DNA from: Melaminivora sp034675505
GTDB lineage: Bacteria; Pseudomonadota; Gammaproteobacteria; Burkholderiales; Burkholderiaceae_C
Direction: 5' to 3'
Length of the DNA stretch: 64,000 bases
Assembly: GCA_034675505.1 (NCBI GenBank)
Contig: JAUCDD010000025.1
Span: forward strand, 186,001 to 250,000
Under the pieces are notes generated by a model. It did no database searches, was not told the DNA's origin, and was given only the letters and a program-made list of their open reading frames with translations. Of the stretch, positions 8,497 through 20,859 are shown piece by piece; position 1 is the stretch's first letter; each line of letters opens with the position of its first letter. The translations under genes and the position numbers were made by a program.

Positions 8497-10731
8497 GTGC
8501 CCACCGCCCGACGCACCTCCGCTGCCCCCGACCGCGCCGCCGCGCCGCCCGCCAGCCCGGGCAAGGCTGCCGCCAGCCCCGCCCGGCAGGCCCTGCTCAA
8601 GCTGGGCCTGACGCGCGACATCGACCTGGCGCTGCACCTGCCGCTGCGCTACGAGGACGAGACCCGCATCACCCCCATCGCCAGCGCGCGCGAGGGCGCC
8701 AGCGTGCAGATCGAGGGCGTGGTGACCGCCAGCCAGGTACAGCTGCACCCGCGCCGCCAGCTGCTGGTGACGCTGCAGGACGCCTCGGGCAGCTGCGAGC
8801 TGCGCTTCTTCAGCTTCTACCCCTCGCACCACAAGACCATGGGCGTGGGCGTGCGGCTGCGTGCGCGCGGCGAGGTGCGCGGGGGCTTTTGGGGCCGGCA
8901 GATGCTGCACCCGGTGGTGCGCAGCGCGGACACCGAGCTGCCCGCCGCGCTCACTCCCGTCTATCCGACCGTGGCGCAGCTGCCCCAGGCCTACCTGCGC
9001 CGGGCCATCGCCACGGCGCTCACGCGCGTGCAGCTGCCCGAGACGCTGGCCCCCGGCCTGCCCGCCCCGCCGACGGCCTTTTATGGTGAAAACGGCGCGG
9101 CGCCGGCGTGGACATTGCGTGATGCGCTATTGTTTTTGCACCATCCTGCGCCCGACGTGGCGCTGGCCACGCTGGAAGACCACAGCCACCCCGCCTGGCA
9201 GCGCCTGAAGGCCGAGGAGCTGCTGGCGCAGCAGCTGTCGCAGCACGCCGCCCGGCGCGAGCGCGCCCGGCTGGCCGCGCCCGTGCTGCGCCCGTCGCCG
9301 GCGGCGCCGGCGCTGCACGAGCAGCTGCTGGCGGCGCTGCCGTTTGCGCTCACGGCGGCGCAGCAGCGCGTGGGCGAGGAGATCGCGCGCGACTTGGGCG
9401 CGAGCCGCCCCATGCACCGCCTGCTGCAGGGCGACGTGGGCTCGGGCAAGACCGTGGTGGCGGCGCTGGCCGCGTGCATCTGCATCGATGCCGGCTGGCA
9501 GTGCGCGCTGATGGCGCCCACCGAGATCCTGGCCGAGCAGCACTTCTCCAAGCTCATCGGCTGGCTGCAGCCCCTGCTGGCTGCGCGCGGCCAGGGCGTG
9601 GCCTGGCTGGCCGGCGGGCAGAAAAAGCGCGAGCGCGCCGCCATGCTCGCGGCCATTGGCGATGGCAGCGCCGCGCTGGTCGTGGGCACGCATGCCGTCA
9701 TCCAGGAGCAGGTGCAGTTCGCGCGCCTGGGGCTGGCGGTGATCGACGAGCAGCACCGCTTCGGCGTGGCCCAGCGCCTGGCGCTGCGCAAGAAGCTGGC
9801 GCACCTGGAGGAGGGCGGCGCAAGCGCGCCGGCGGCGCTGCCGCTGGGCGAGGCGCCGCCGGCAGCCCCCGCGCCGGCAGGCGCGCGCGCGCCCATGGAG
9901 CCGCACATGCTGATGATGAGCGCCACGCCCATCCCGCGCACGCTGGCCATGAGCTACTACGCCGACCTGGACGTCTCCACCATCGACGAGCTGCCGCCCG
10001 GGCGCACGCCGGTGCTGACCCGGCTGATCGCCGACAGCCGCAAGGACGAGCTGATCGAGCGCATCGCCGCGCAGGTGGCGGCCGGGCGGCAGGCGTACTG
10101 GGTGTGCCCGCTGATCGAGGAGAGCGAGGCGCTGGACCTGTCCAATGCCACCGCCGCGCACGCCGAGCTGGCAGGCGCGCTGCCGGGCGTGGCCGTGGGC
10201 CTGCTGCACTCGCGCCTGCCGCAGGCCGAGAAGCGCGCGGTGATGGACGAGTTCAAGGCCGGCCGCATGGGCGTGCTGGTGTCCACCACCGTGATCGAGG
10301 TCGGCGTGGACGTGCCCAACGCCTCGCTCATGGTCATCGAGCACGCCGAGCGCTTCGGCCTGTCGCAGTTGCACCAGTTGCGCGGGCGCGTGGGGCGCGG
10401 CGCGGCGGCGTCGGCCTGCGTGCTGCTGTACTCGACCGGCGATTCGGGCCGCCTGGGCGAGACGGCGCGCGAGCGCCTGAAGGCCATGCAGGAGACCAAT
10501 GACGGCTTCGAGATCGCCCGGCGCGACCTGGAGATCCGCGGCCCCGGCGAGTTCCTGGGCGCGCGCCAGTCGGGCGATGCGCTGCTGCGCTTTGCCGACC
10601 TGGCCGGCGACACCGGCCTGCTGGCCTGGGCGCGCGAGGTGGCGCCGCTGATGCTGGAGCAATACCCGCGGCTGGCGGCGCAGCACATCGAGCGCTGGCT
10701 TGGCGGAAAATCGGACTACCTCAAGGCCTGA
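8497..10731 (+). CDS. recG: ATP-dependent DNA helicase RecG
   Basis: Helicase that reverses stalled forks and processes branched DNA during recombination and repair. It has the wedge/OB region, then Walker A GDVGSGKT (312-319), the DEQH box (417-420) and SAT (475-477), and a normal C-terminal helicase core; 744 residues. Two oddities: an Ala/Pro-rich insert at about 445-468 between the DEQH and SAT motifs, and a repeat-element copy spanning codons about 195-214, where A/T-ending codons (CTA, TTG, TTT) stand out. The start is GTG 8497. oxyR begins 29 bp downstream on the same strand. Confidence 0.97.
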   Translation: MPTARRTSAAPDRAAAPPASPGKAAASPARQALLKLGLTRDIDLALHLPLRYEDETRITPIASAREGASVQIEGVVTASQVQLHPRRQLLVTLQDASGSCELRFFSFYPSHHKTMGVGVRLRARGEVRGGFWGRQMLHPVVRSADTELPAALTPVYPTVAQLPQAYLRRAIATALTRVQLPETLAPGLPAPPTAFYGENGAAPAWTLRDALLFLHHPAPDVALATLEDHSHPAWQRLKAEELLAQQLSQHAARRERARLAAPVLRPSPAAPALHEQLLAALPFALTAAQQRVGEEIARDLGASRPMHRLLQGDVGSGKTVVAALAACICIDAGWQCALMAPTEILAEQHFSKLIGWLQPLLAARGQGVAWLAGGQKKRERAAMLAAIGDGSAALVVGTHAVIQEQVQFARLGLAVIDEQHRFGVAQRLALRKKLAHLEEGGASAPAALPLGEAPPAAPAPAGARAPMEPHMLMMSATPIPRTLAMSYYADLDVSTIDELPPGRTPVLTRLIADSRKDELIERIAAQVAAGRQAYWVCPLIEESEALDLSNATAAHAELAGALPGVAVGLLHSRLPQAEKRAVMDEFKAGRMGVLVSTTVIEVGVDVPNASLMVIEHAERFGLSQLHQLRGRVGRGAAASACVLLYSTGDSGRLGETARERLKAMQETNDGFEIARRDLEIRGPGEFLGARQSGDALLRFADLAGDTGLLAWAREVAPLMLEQYPRLAAQHIERWLGGKSDYLKA
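9079..9138 (-). repeat. Interspersed repeat family 1, copy c, inside recG
   Basis: Read on the minus strand: ATAGCG, 15 bases, ACGCCGGC, 9 bases, then TTTTCACCATAAAA, keeping the family spacing exactly. It lies wholly within the recG reading frame and keeps it open. One end encodes part of the conserved LRDALLFLHHP segment with codons otherwise rare here, which argues for insertion rather than chance. The evidence is weaker than for the intergenic copies. Confidence 0.4.
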
Positions 10732-10760
10732 CCCGGGCGCGCGCCGCCGCTCCTTCCTCC

Positions 10761-11726
10761 ATGACCCTCACCGAACTCAAATACATCGTCGCCGTCGCCC
10801 GCGAGCGGCACTTCGGCCGCGCCGCCGAAGCCTGCTACGTCTCGCAGCCGACGCTGTCGGTGGCGGTGAAGAAGCTGGAGGAGGAGCTGGAAGTCAAATT
10901 GTTCGAGCGCAGCACCGGCGACGTCAGCGTGACCACGCTGGGCGAGGAGATCGTGCGCCAGGCGCAAAGCGTGCTGGAGCAGGCCGCCGCCATCAAGGAG
11001 ATCGCCAAGCGCGGCAAGGACCCGCTGGCCGGCGTGCTGACCCTGGGCGTGATCTACACCATAGGCCCCTACCTGCTGCCGCAGCTGGTGCGCCGCTCCA
11101 TCGCCACCACGCCGCAGATGCCGCTGATGCTGCAGGAGAACTTCACCGTGCGCCTTTTGGAGATGCTGCGCACCGGCGAGATCGACTGCGCCATCCTGGC
11201 CGAGCCCTTCCCCGACACCGGCCTGGCGGTAGCGCCGCTGTACGACGAGCCCTTCCTGGCGGCCGTGCCCAGCGGCCACCCGCTGGCGGCGCGCGGCAAG
11301 GTCACCGCCGCCGAGCTGAAGAACGAGACCATGCTGCTGCTGGGCGCGGGCCACTGCTTTCGCGACCACGTGCTGCAGGTCTGCCCGGAGTTCGCGCGCT
11401 TCGCCAGCAACGCCGAGGGCATACGCCGCACCTTCGAAGGCTCGTCGCTGGAGACCATCAAGCACATGGTCTCGGCCGGCATGGGCGTGACGCTGGTGCC
11501 GCGCCTGTCGGTGCCGCGCGATGCGCTGCACTCGGGCGTGCGCCGGCGCAAGAGCGACGACGGGCACATCCGCTACCTGCCCATCACCGAGGACGACGGC
11601 AGCGCCCCGCCCACGCGCCGCGTGGTGCTCACCTGGCGGCGCAGCTTCACGCGCTACGAGGCCATTGCCGCGCTGCGCAACGCCGTCTACGCCTGCGAGC
11701 TGCCGGGCGTGAAGCGGCTATCCTGA
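10761..11726 (+). CDS. oxyR: Hydrogen peroxide-inducible LysR-type activator OxyR
   Basis: Senses peroxide by disulfide formation and activates antioxidant genes. It has an N-terminal winged helix-turn-helix (MTLTELKYIVAVARERHFGRAA) and a LysR substrate-type domain. The redox cysteines fall at residues 199 (GHC) and 208 (LQVC), the same numbers and spacing as in E. coli OxyR, which makes the call firm. It lies between recG and dps on one strand. dps is a classic OxyR target and starts 50 bp after the oxyR stop, so the pair is likely co-transcribed or co-regulated. Confidence 0.97.
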   Translation: MTLTELKYIVAVARERHFGRAAEACYVSQPTLSVAVKKLEEELEVKLFERSTGDVSVTTLGEEIVRQAQSVLEQAAAIKEIAKRGKDPLAGVLTLGVIYTIGPYLLPQLVRRSIATTPQMPLMLQENFTVRLLEMLRTGEIDCAILAEPFPDTGLAVAPLYDEPFLAAVPSGHPLAARGKVTAAELKNETMLLLGAGHCFRDHVLQVCPEFARFASNAEGIRRTFEGSSLETIKHMVSAGMGVTLVPRLSVPRDALHSGVRRRKSDDGHIRYLPITEDDGSAPPTRRVVLTWRRSFTRYEAIAALRNAVYACELPGVKRLS

Positions 11727-11776
11727 CCCTGGCATCTGCACGTTTTTTTCTCCCAACCCTTCAAGGAGGCAGTTCG

Positions 11777-12295
11777 ATGGCCAAATCCCCCAGCCCCAAG
11801 GCCGGCGCCAGCAAGGGCGGCGCGCCGCGCATCGACATCGGCATCAGCGACAAGGACCGCGCGGCCATCGCCCAGGGCCTGGCGCGCCTGCTGGCCGACA
11901 CCTACACGCTGTACCTGACCACGCACAACTTCCACTGGAACGTCACCGGGCCGATGTTCAACACGCTGCACGCCATGTTCATGCAGCAGTACACCGAGCT
12001 GTGGAACGCCGTGGACCCGATCGCCGAGCGCATGCGCGCCCTGGGCCACCACGCGCCCGGCTCGTACGCGGCGTTCGGCAAGCTGGCCAGCCTGCGCGAC
12101 GCGCCCGAAACCCCGCCCGAGGCGATGGAGATGGTGCGCATCCTGGTCGAGGGCCACGAGGCCGTGGCGCGCACCGCGCGCGCGCTGTTCCCGGCCGCCG
12201 ACAAGGCCAGCGACGAGCCCACGGCCGACCTGCTGACCCAGCGCCTGACGGTGCACGAGCAGACGGCGTGGATGCTGCGCTCGCTGCTTGAATGA
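11777..12295 (+). CDS. dps: DNA-binding ferritin-like protein Dps
   Basis: Forms a 12-mer shell that oxidises and stores iron with peroxide and protects DNA in stress. The 172-residue protein has the ferroxidase residues HNFHWNVTG and, further on, AVDPIAERMRALG, which come together at the subunit interface. The lysine-containing flexible N-terminus (MAKSPSPKAGASKGG) is typical of DNA-binding forms. AAGGAGG at 11763-11769 is a strong ribosome-binding site for ATG 11777. It directly follows oxyR, and a clear terminator follows at 12325. Confidence 0.97.
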   Translation: MAKSPSPKAGASKGGAPRIDIGISDKDRAAIAQGLARLLADTYTLYLTTHNFHWNVTGPMFNTLHAMFMQQYTELWNAVDPIAERMRALGHHAPGSYAAFGKLASLRDAPETPPEAMEMVRILVEGHEAVARTARALFPAADKASDEPTADLLTQRLTVHEQTAWMLRSLLE

Positions 12296-12324
12296 AATTC
12301 CATAGCAGCACCCCGGCGCAACAC

Positions 12325-12343
12325 AAGGGCTTCGGCCCTTTTT
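12325..12343 (+). terminator. Rho-independent terminator after dps
   Basis: AAGGGC / GCCCTT stem with a TTCG tetraloop, followed directly by T bases. It lies 30 bp after the dps stop and 11 bp before ubiA, so the oxyR-dps unit probably ends here. Confidence 0.85.
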
Positions 12344-12353
12344 CGTTCATGCA

Positions 12354-13236
12354 ATGACCACGCAGCCCCTGCCCCCCGCCGTCGCGCCTCGCGCTGTACC
12401 TGAACCTGATCCGCTTCGACCGCCCGGCCGGCTGGCTGGTGCTGGTGTGGCCCACGCTCGCCGCGCTGTGGGCGGCGGCCGGGGGCTTCCCGGGCTGGCA
12501 CCTGCTGGCGGTGTTCGTCGCCGGCACGGTGCTGATGCGGAGCGCCGGCTGCTGCGTCAACGACGTGGCCGACCGCGACTTCGACCGGCACGTCAAGCGC
12601 ACGCAGGCGCGGCCCGTCACGACGGGCCAGGTGAGCGTGCGCGCGGCGCTGGCGCTGGCGGCCGCGCTGGCGCTCGCCGCCTTCGCCCTGGTGCTGACGA
12701 CGCGCTGGCAGGCCGTGGCCTGGTCGGTGCCGGCCGTGCTGGCCGCCGTGCTGTACCCGTACACCAAGCGCTTTTTCGCCATGCCGCAGGCGTTTTTGGG
12801 CATCGCCTTCAACTTCGGCATCGTGATCGCCTTTGCCGCCGTGCAGGGCCGGGTGCCGGGCCAGGCCTGGCTGCTGTGGCTGGCCAACCTGTGCATGGTG
12901 CTGGCGTACGACACCGAATACGCCATGGTGGACCGCGACGACGACCTGAAGATCGGCATGCGCACCTCGGCCATCACGCTGGGGCGCTTCGACGTGGCGG
13001 GGGTGATGCTGTTCTTCGCCGCCGCCCTGCTGCTGACGGCGCTGGCGCTGGCGCCGCTGGGCCTGGGCTGGCCGCTGTGGCTGGGCCTGGGGGCGGCGGC
13101 GGCGCAGGCCCTGTGGCACTACACGCTGATCCGCGGCCGCACACGGGCGGGGTGCTTCACCGCGTTCAGCAAGAGCCACTGGATGGGGGCGGCGATCTTT
13201 GCCGGGGTGGCGCTGGGGTTTGCACTGCGCGGCTGA
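12354..13236 (+). CDS. ubiA: 4-hydroxybenzoate polyprenyltransferase, one frameshift near the start
   Basis: Membrane prenyltransferase that attaches the polyprenyl tail to 4-hydroxybenzoate in ubiquinone synthesis. Both Asp-rich motifs are present: NDVADRDFDRHV and DTEYAMVDRDDD, among several hydrophobic helices. The ATG at 12354 opens MTTQPLP. The conserved RLALYLNLIRFDRPAGWL then continues in another frame, so one base is wrong in the C6 run at 12372-12377. With that corrected, the length (about 294) is normal. It lies just after the dps terminator, so it probably has its own promoter in the short gap or further upstream. Confidence 0.9.
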
Positions 13237-13250
13237 AGGTAGCCGCCGAA

Positions 13251-13365
13251 CTCCCTCCCCCTTGGGGGAGGGCGGGGGTGGGGGCCAGCCGCGGCCTGAC
13301 ATTTAGCCGCAGCGCCCACCGCTGACCGGCCCCCATCCCCACCTTCCCCCAGAGGGGGGAAGGAG
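13251..13365. repeat. Large GC-rich inverted repeat, family 2, copy 1
   Basis: Two arms of about 37 bp, 13251-13287 and 13328-13365, are imperfect inverted copies (C-rich then G-rich; the right arm holds ATCCCCACCTTCCCCC), separated by a 40-bp centre. The same structure recurs at 42558-42671 with well-conserved arms and a different centre. Here it separates the convergent ubiA and proC genes, where it may also stop transcription from both sides. Confidence 0.75.
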
Positions 13366-13435
13366 CAAGATGCCCGGCGCAGCGCTATGGCTGCCTCAAG
13401 GAGCGTGGATATCTCTCAACGCAGGGGGGCGGCAG

Positions 13436-14275
13436 TCAGGCGCCGAACTGCGCTGCCAACTCCCGCGCGCGCTGCTCGGCGGCGTGCAGGGCAGCGATGA
13501 AGTGCTCGCTCACGCCGCCCTCCTGCATGCGCGTGATGGCCGCGTGCGTGGTGCCGCCGGGGCTGGTCACGCGCTGGCGCAGCACGGCCAGTGGCTCGTC
13601 CGAGCGCGCCGCCAGCTCGGCCGCGCCCTGGAAGGTGGCCACGGCCAGCTGGCGTGCCTGGGCGGCGGGCAGGCCCATCTCGGCGCCGGCCTGCTGCATG
13701 GCCTCCAGGAACAGGAAGACGTAGGCCGGCCCCGAGCCCGACAGCGCGGTCACCGCGTCCAGCTGGGCTTCCTCCTGCACCCACAGCGTCTGCCCGGTCG
13801 GCGCCAGCACCTGCTCGACCAGCGCGCGGCCGGCCGCATCGACGGCATCGCGCGCGAATAGCCCCGTCATGCCCTTGCCGACCAGCGCCGGCGTGTTGGG
13901 CATGGCGCGCACCAGGGCCTGGCTGCCCAGCCAGCGGCCGATGCTGTCCGTGGTGATGCCGGCGGCCACGCTCAGGTGCAGCGCGTGCGCCGCCAGGTGC
14001 GGCAGCGCCTGCGCCGCAGCGCCTGCGAAGGTCTGTGGCTTGACGGCCCAGACCACCAGCGCGGCGCGCGCCAGCGCCGGCGTGGGCGCGGCCTGGGCCG
14101 CAATCCCGAAGCTGGCGTGCAGCGCCTGGCGCGCAGGCTCGTAGGGCTCGACCACCTCGAACTGGTGCAGCGGCAGGCCGCGCCGCAGCAGCCCGCCCAG
14201 CAGCGCGCTGGCCATGTTGCCGCCGCCGATGAAGGCGATGCAGGTATCGGGGGAGGGCAGGGCGAAGGAGCTCAT
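13436..14275 (-). CDS. proC: Pyrroline-5-carboxylate reductase
   Basis: Last step of proline synthesis: reduces pyrroline-5-carboxylate with NAD(P)H. An N-terminal Rossmann motif (IAFIGGGNMASALLGGL) is followed by VWAVKPQ, the RAMPNTPALVGKGMTGLF segment and the family signature around ALSGSGPAYVFLFLEAM, then TSPGGTTHAAI. 279 residues, normal length. On the same strand as glpR and glpK, 101 bp after glpK, with a repeat copy in that gap; probably not functionally linked to glycerol use. Confidence 0.97.
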   Translation of the reverse strand: MSSFALPSPDTCIAFIGGGNMASALLGGLLRRGLPLHQFEVVEPYEPARQALHASFGIAAQAAPTPALARAALVVWAVKPQTFAGAAAQALPHLAAHALHLSVAAGITTDSIGRWLGSQALVRAMPNTPALVGKGMTGLFARDAVDAAGRALVEQVLAPTGQTLWVQEEAQLDAVTALSGSGPAYVFLFLEAMQQAGAEMGLPAAQARQLAVATFQGAAELAARSDEPLAVLRQRVTSPGGTTHAAITRMQEGGVSEHFIAALHAAEQRARELAAQFGA

Positions 14276-14315
14276 GGCGCGGGCGGTTTTCGGGGGCAAA
14301 AAAAGGGGCCTGGAG

Positions 14316-14376
14316 GGCGATTTTGGGTCAAAAGTGCCACACGCCGGCGCCAACAGCCGAGATGTAGCTATTGTTT
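14316..14376 (-). repeat. Interspersed repeat family 1, copy d
   Basis: Read on the minus strand: ATAGCT, 15 bases, GCGCCGGC, 9 bases, TTTTGACCCAAAA, then CGCC; one of the two best copies. It fills most of the glpK-proC gap and its AT-rich end abuts the glpK stop codon at 14377-14379. Confidence 0.8.
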
Positions 14377-15888
<1,512 letters not shown>

Positions 15889-15920
15889 GGCGGAGGCGGA
15901 CATGTGAGGGCGGCGGGCCG

Positions 15921-16697
15921 TCATGCGACGGTGCATTGCACGCCGGCTTCCTTGAGCAGGCGCGGGAAGGGCTCGGGCGGCGGCGCGTCGGTGAACAGCC
16001 GGTCGATCTGCGCCAGTGTCGCCAATTGCACCATGGCCGGGCGGTTGAACTTGCTGTGGTCGGCCACCAGCCAGACCTTGCGCGCCTGCGCGATGATGGT
16101 CTGCGCCACCTTGACCTCGCGCAGGTCGTAGTCGCGCAGGCTGCCGTCGGGCTCGATGCCGGAGATGCCGATGATGGCGATGTCCACGCGGAACTGGCGC
16201 ATGAAATCCACCGCCGCCTCGCCCACGATGCCGCGGTCGCGCGGGCGCACCACGCCGCCGGCGACGATGACTTCGCAGGCCGCGTTGCCGCTCAGCGTGG
16301 CGGCGACGTTGATGTTGTTGGTGATGACGCGCAGCCCCTGGTGCTGCGCCAGCGCGCGCGCTACCGCCTCGGTGGTGGTGCCGATGTTCAGGATCAGCGA
16401 GCAGCCGGGCGGGATCTGCCCGGCCACGGCGCGCGCGATGCGCTGCTTGCCCTCGGCGTTGAGCGTCTCGCGCTGGGTGTGCGCCAGGTTCTCGATGGTC
16501 GAGCCGGGCAGGCGCACGCCGCCGTGAAAGCGCTGCACCAGGCCCTGCTCGGCCAGGCGCTGCACGTCGCGCCGCACGGTCTGCAGCGTTACCTCCAGGC
16601 GCTGCGCCAGCTGCTCGACGCTGGCGCTGTGGCACTGGCGCAGCTGCTCCAGCAGCAGCAGCTGGCGCGGCGAATGGCCGGGGGCGGGAGGGTTCAT
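15921..16697 (-). CDS. glpR: DeoR-family repressor of the glycerol regulon
   Basis: Likely represses glp genes until glycerol 3-phosphate (or a related sugar phosphate) accumulates. It has an N-terminal DeoR helix-turn-helix (SVEQLAQRLEVTLQTVRRDVQRL), then a DeoR C-terminal sensor domain with NIGTTTEAVARAL and ADHSKFNRPAM. Start at ATG 16697 gives 258 residues. An in-frame extension to 16757 would run into the operator region and is unlikely. The gene is divergent from glpS; the space between holds the 10-bp AACGAA-type repeats described separately. Confidence 0.9.
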   Translation of the reverse strand: MNPPAPGHSPRQLLLLEQLRQCHSASVEQLAQRLEVTLQTVRRDVQRLAEQGLVQRFHGGVRLPGSTIENLAHTQRETLNAEGKQRIARAVAGQIPPGCSLILNIGTTTEAVARALAQHQGLRVITNNINVAATLSGNAACEVIVAGGVVRPRDRGIVGEAAVDFMRQFRVDIAIIGISGIEPDGSLRDYDLREVKVAQTIIAQARKVWLVADHSKFNRPAMVQLATLAQIDRLFTDAPPPEPFPRLLKEAGVQCTVA

Positions 16698-16717
16698 TTT
16701 TTCCACCGTGCCACTGT

Positions 16718-16798
16718 AAAACGAAGCAAAACGAAAAAACCTAGGGTTTACACGCAACGTTTTTTATTGAAAACGAACAAAAATGAACCAATACGAAA
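16718..16798. promoter_or_regulatory. Probable GlpR operator / divergent glp promoter region
   Basis: An AT-rich block in a very GC-rich neighbourhood, between divergent glpR and glpS. It carries five copies of an NAAAACGAAN-type decamer: two abutting at 16718-16727 and 16728-16737, and three abutting at 16769-16778, 16779-16788 and 16789-16798. The 10-bp step puts them on one face of the helix. The placement and the half-site type fit DeoR-family binding; that GlpR binds here is inferred. Confidence 0.65.
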
Positions 16799-16858
16799 AG
16801 CCGCACCGCTCGCCGGGGCGGCTGTCACCAGGGGTTCTGGCCAGGGGGAAGGGCGGCA

Positions 16859-17938
<1,080 letters not shown>

Positions 17939-17939
17939 C

Positions 17940-19007
17940 ATGGCGCGCATCGAGCTGAAACTGGCGCATTCGTACAAGGCCAACCCGCAGGCCGACAGCG
18001 ACTACGCGCTGCTGCCGCTGGACATGGCGTTCGACGACGGCGGCGCCTACGCGTTGCTGGGCCCCTCGGGCTGCGGCAAGACGACCATGCTCAACATCAT
18101 GTCGGGGCTGCTGGTGCCCTCGCACGGCCAGGTGCTGTTCGACGGGCGCGACGTGACGCGCGCCAGCCCGCAGGAGCGCAACATCGCGCAGGTGTTCCAG
18201 TTCCCGGTCATCTACGACACCATGACCGTGGCCGAGAACCTGGCCTTCCCCCTGAAGAACCGCAGGGTGGCGCCCGAGCGCATCCGCCAGCGCGTGGGCC
18301 AGATTGCCGAGATGCTGGAGATGAGCGGCCAGCTGGACCAGCGCGCCGCAGGGTTGTCGGCGGACGCCAAGACAAAAAATCTCGCTGGGCCGCGGCCTGG
18401 TGCGCGAGGACGTGGCGGCGGTGCTGTTCGACGAGCCGCTCACCGTGATCGACCCGCACCTGAAGTGGCAGCTGCGGCGCAAGCTCAAGCAGATCCACCA
18501 CGAGCTGAAACTCACGCTGATCTACGTCACGCACGACCAGGTCGAGGCGCTCACGTTTGCCGACCAGGTGGTGGTCATGACGCGCGGGCGCGCGGTGCAG
18601 GTGGGCACTCCGGGCGAGTTGTTCGAGCGCCCGCGCCACGCCTTCGTCGGCCACTTCATCGGCTCGCCGGGCATGAACTTCCTGCCCGTGCAGGTGCAGG
18701 GCGATGCGCTGCGGGTCGCCGGCAGCGCGCTGCCCGCGCCGCGTGCGCTGCCGCAGGGCGAGCTGCGCCTGGGCGTGCGGCCCGAGTCCCTCCATGTGGC
18801 CGCGCCGGGCCAGGCGGGGGCGCTGGCCTGCCGCGTCGAGCGCGTGCAGGACCTGGGCACGCACCAGATGCTCACGGCCAGCGTGGGCGGGCAGGTGCTG
18901 AAGGCGCGCTGCGCCAGCGGCCAGCCGCTGCCCGCGCCCGGCGAGCAGGTCTGGCTGCAGGTGCTGGGCGAGCACACCTGCTTCTACCAAGATGAGGAGC
19001 TGTTGCC

Positions 19008-19011
<4 letters not shown>
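17940..19011 (+). CDS. glpT: Glycerol ABC transporter ATP-binding protein GlpT, one frameshift
   Basis: Partner ATPase of GlpS. Walker A is GPSGCGKT (41-48), Walker B is AVLFDEPL, and the H-loop is intact (YVTHDQ, His198). Its ABC signature is degenerate: LSADAK at 139-144 instead of LSGGQ. A one-base insertion next to the A6 run at 18372-18379 shifts the frame inside the conserved QKISLGRGLVRED segment. Removing it gives a normal 356-residue protein. The stop overlaps the glpP start in ATGA. This glpT is the ABC ATPase, not the E. coli glycerol-3-phosphate antiporter of the same name. Confidence 0.92.
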
Positions 19012-19893
<882 letters not shown>

Positions 19894-19901
<8 letters not shown>

Positions 19902-20706
19902 GCCCCGCTTCCAGAAGCGCACGCTGTTTTTGATCGCCTACCTGGTCTTTGCCGTGCTGCCCATCTACTGGATGGTCAACATGAGCTTCAAGACCAACGA
20001 GGAGATCCTGTCCAGCTTCTCGCTGTGGCCCCAGCACTTCACCTGGGACAACTACAAGACCATCTTCACCGACGAGAGCTGGTACTCGGGCTACATCAAC
20101 AGCCTGATCTACGTGGCCATCAACACGGTGATCTCGCTCACCGTGGCGCTGCCGGCGGCCTACGCCTTCAGCCGCTACCAGTTCCTGGGCGACAAGCATG
20201 TGTTCTTCTGGCTGCTCACCAACCGCATGACGCCGCCGGCGGTGTTCCTGCTGCCGTTCTTCCAGCTCTACACCACCGTGGGGCTGATGGACACGCACAT
20301 CGCGGTCGCCCTGGCGCACCTGTTGTTCAACGTGCCGCTGGCGGTGTGGATCCTGGAAGGCTTCATGAGCGGCATCCCGCGCGAGATCGACGAGACGGCC
20401 TATATCGACGGCTACAGCTTCCCGCGCTTCTTCCTCACCATCTTCCTGCCGCTGATCAAGGCCGGCGTGGGCGTGGCGGCGTTCTTTTGCTTCATGTTCA
20501 GCTGGGTCGAGCTGCTGCTGGCGCGCACGCTCACCAGCGTGAACGCCAAGCCCATCGTGGCGACCATGACGCGCACGGTGAGTGCCTCCGGCATGGACTG
20601 GGCGACGCTGGCCGCCGCCGGCGTGCTGACCATCGTGCCCGGCGCCATCGTCATCTGGTTCGTGCGGCACTACATCGCGAAGGGCTTCGCGATGGGTCGC
20701 GTCTGA
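19894..20706 (+). CDS. glpQ: Glycerol ABC transporter permease GlpQ
   Basis: Second permease subunit (not the phosphodiesterase called GlpQ in E. coli). About six membrane helices, beginning LFLIAYLVFAVLPIYWMV. The coupling loop is EIDETAYIDGYSFPRFF, followed by PLIKAGVGVAAFFCFMF. I use ATG 19894, preceded by AAGGAGG; a GTG two codons upstream is possible. It ends 153 bp before glpU, a gap with stacked hairpins that may lower expression of the downstream genes or protect the upstream message. Confidence 0.93.
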
Positions 20707-20773
20707 TTGATATGAGCGGGAGCATCAGCATGCATCGCAACGCTTCTTCGCAGCGCGCGCGCAGCGCACCGGG

Positions 20774-20853
20774 CCAGCGGCAGCCGTGGAACGGGCTTTG
20801 CCCGGCCGCTGGCTGCGTCCCCCCGGGGGGATGCGCCGCAGGCGCTCAGGGGG
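20774..20853 (+). repeat. Stacked hairpins in the glpQ-glpU gap
   Basis: An 8-bp stem CCAGCGGC / GCCGCTGG (20774-20781 with 20805-20812) encloses a 5-bp stem CGGGC / GCCCG. Next come a C6G6 palindrome (20819-20830), a GCGCC / GGCGC hairpin and a final G6. A short piece with the same CGCTCAGGGGGG ending occurs at the queA 3' end near 5812-5824. No T-run, so more likely an RNA stability or attenuation element than a simple terminator. Confidence 0.55.
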
Positions 20854-20859
20854 GTGCCC

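Noticed and set aside
12301..12330. ATAGCAGCACCCCGGCGC after dps as an eighth repeat family 1 copy
   Set aside because: Spacing to the GC block is wrong and no TTTTGAC-CAAAA block follows; the sequence is better explained by the terminator.
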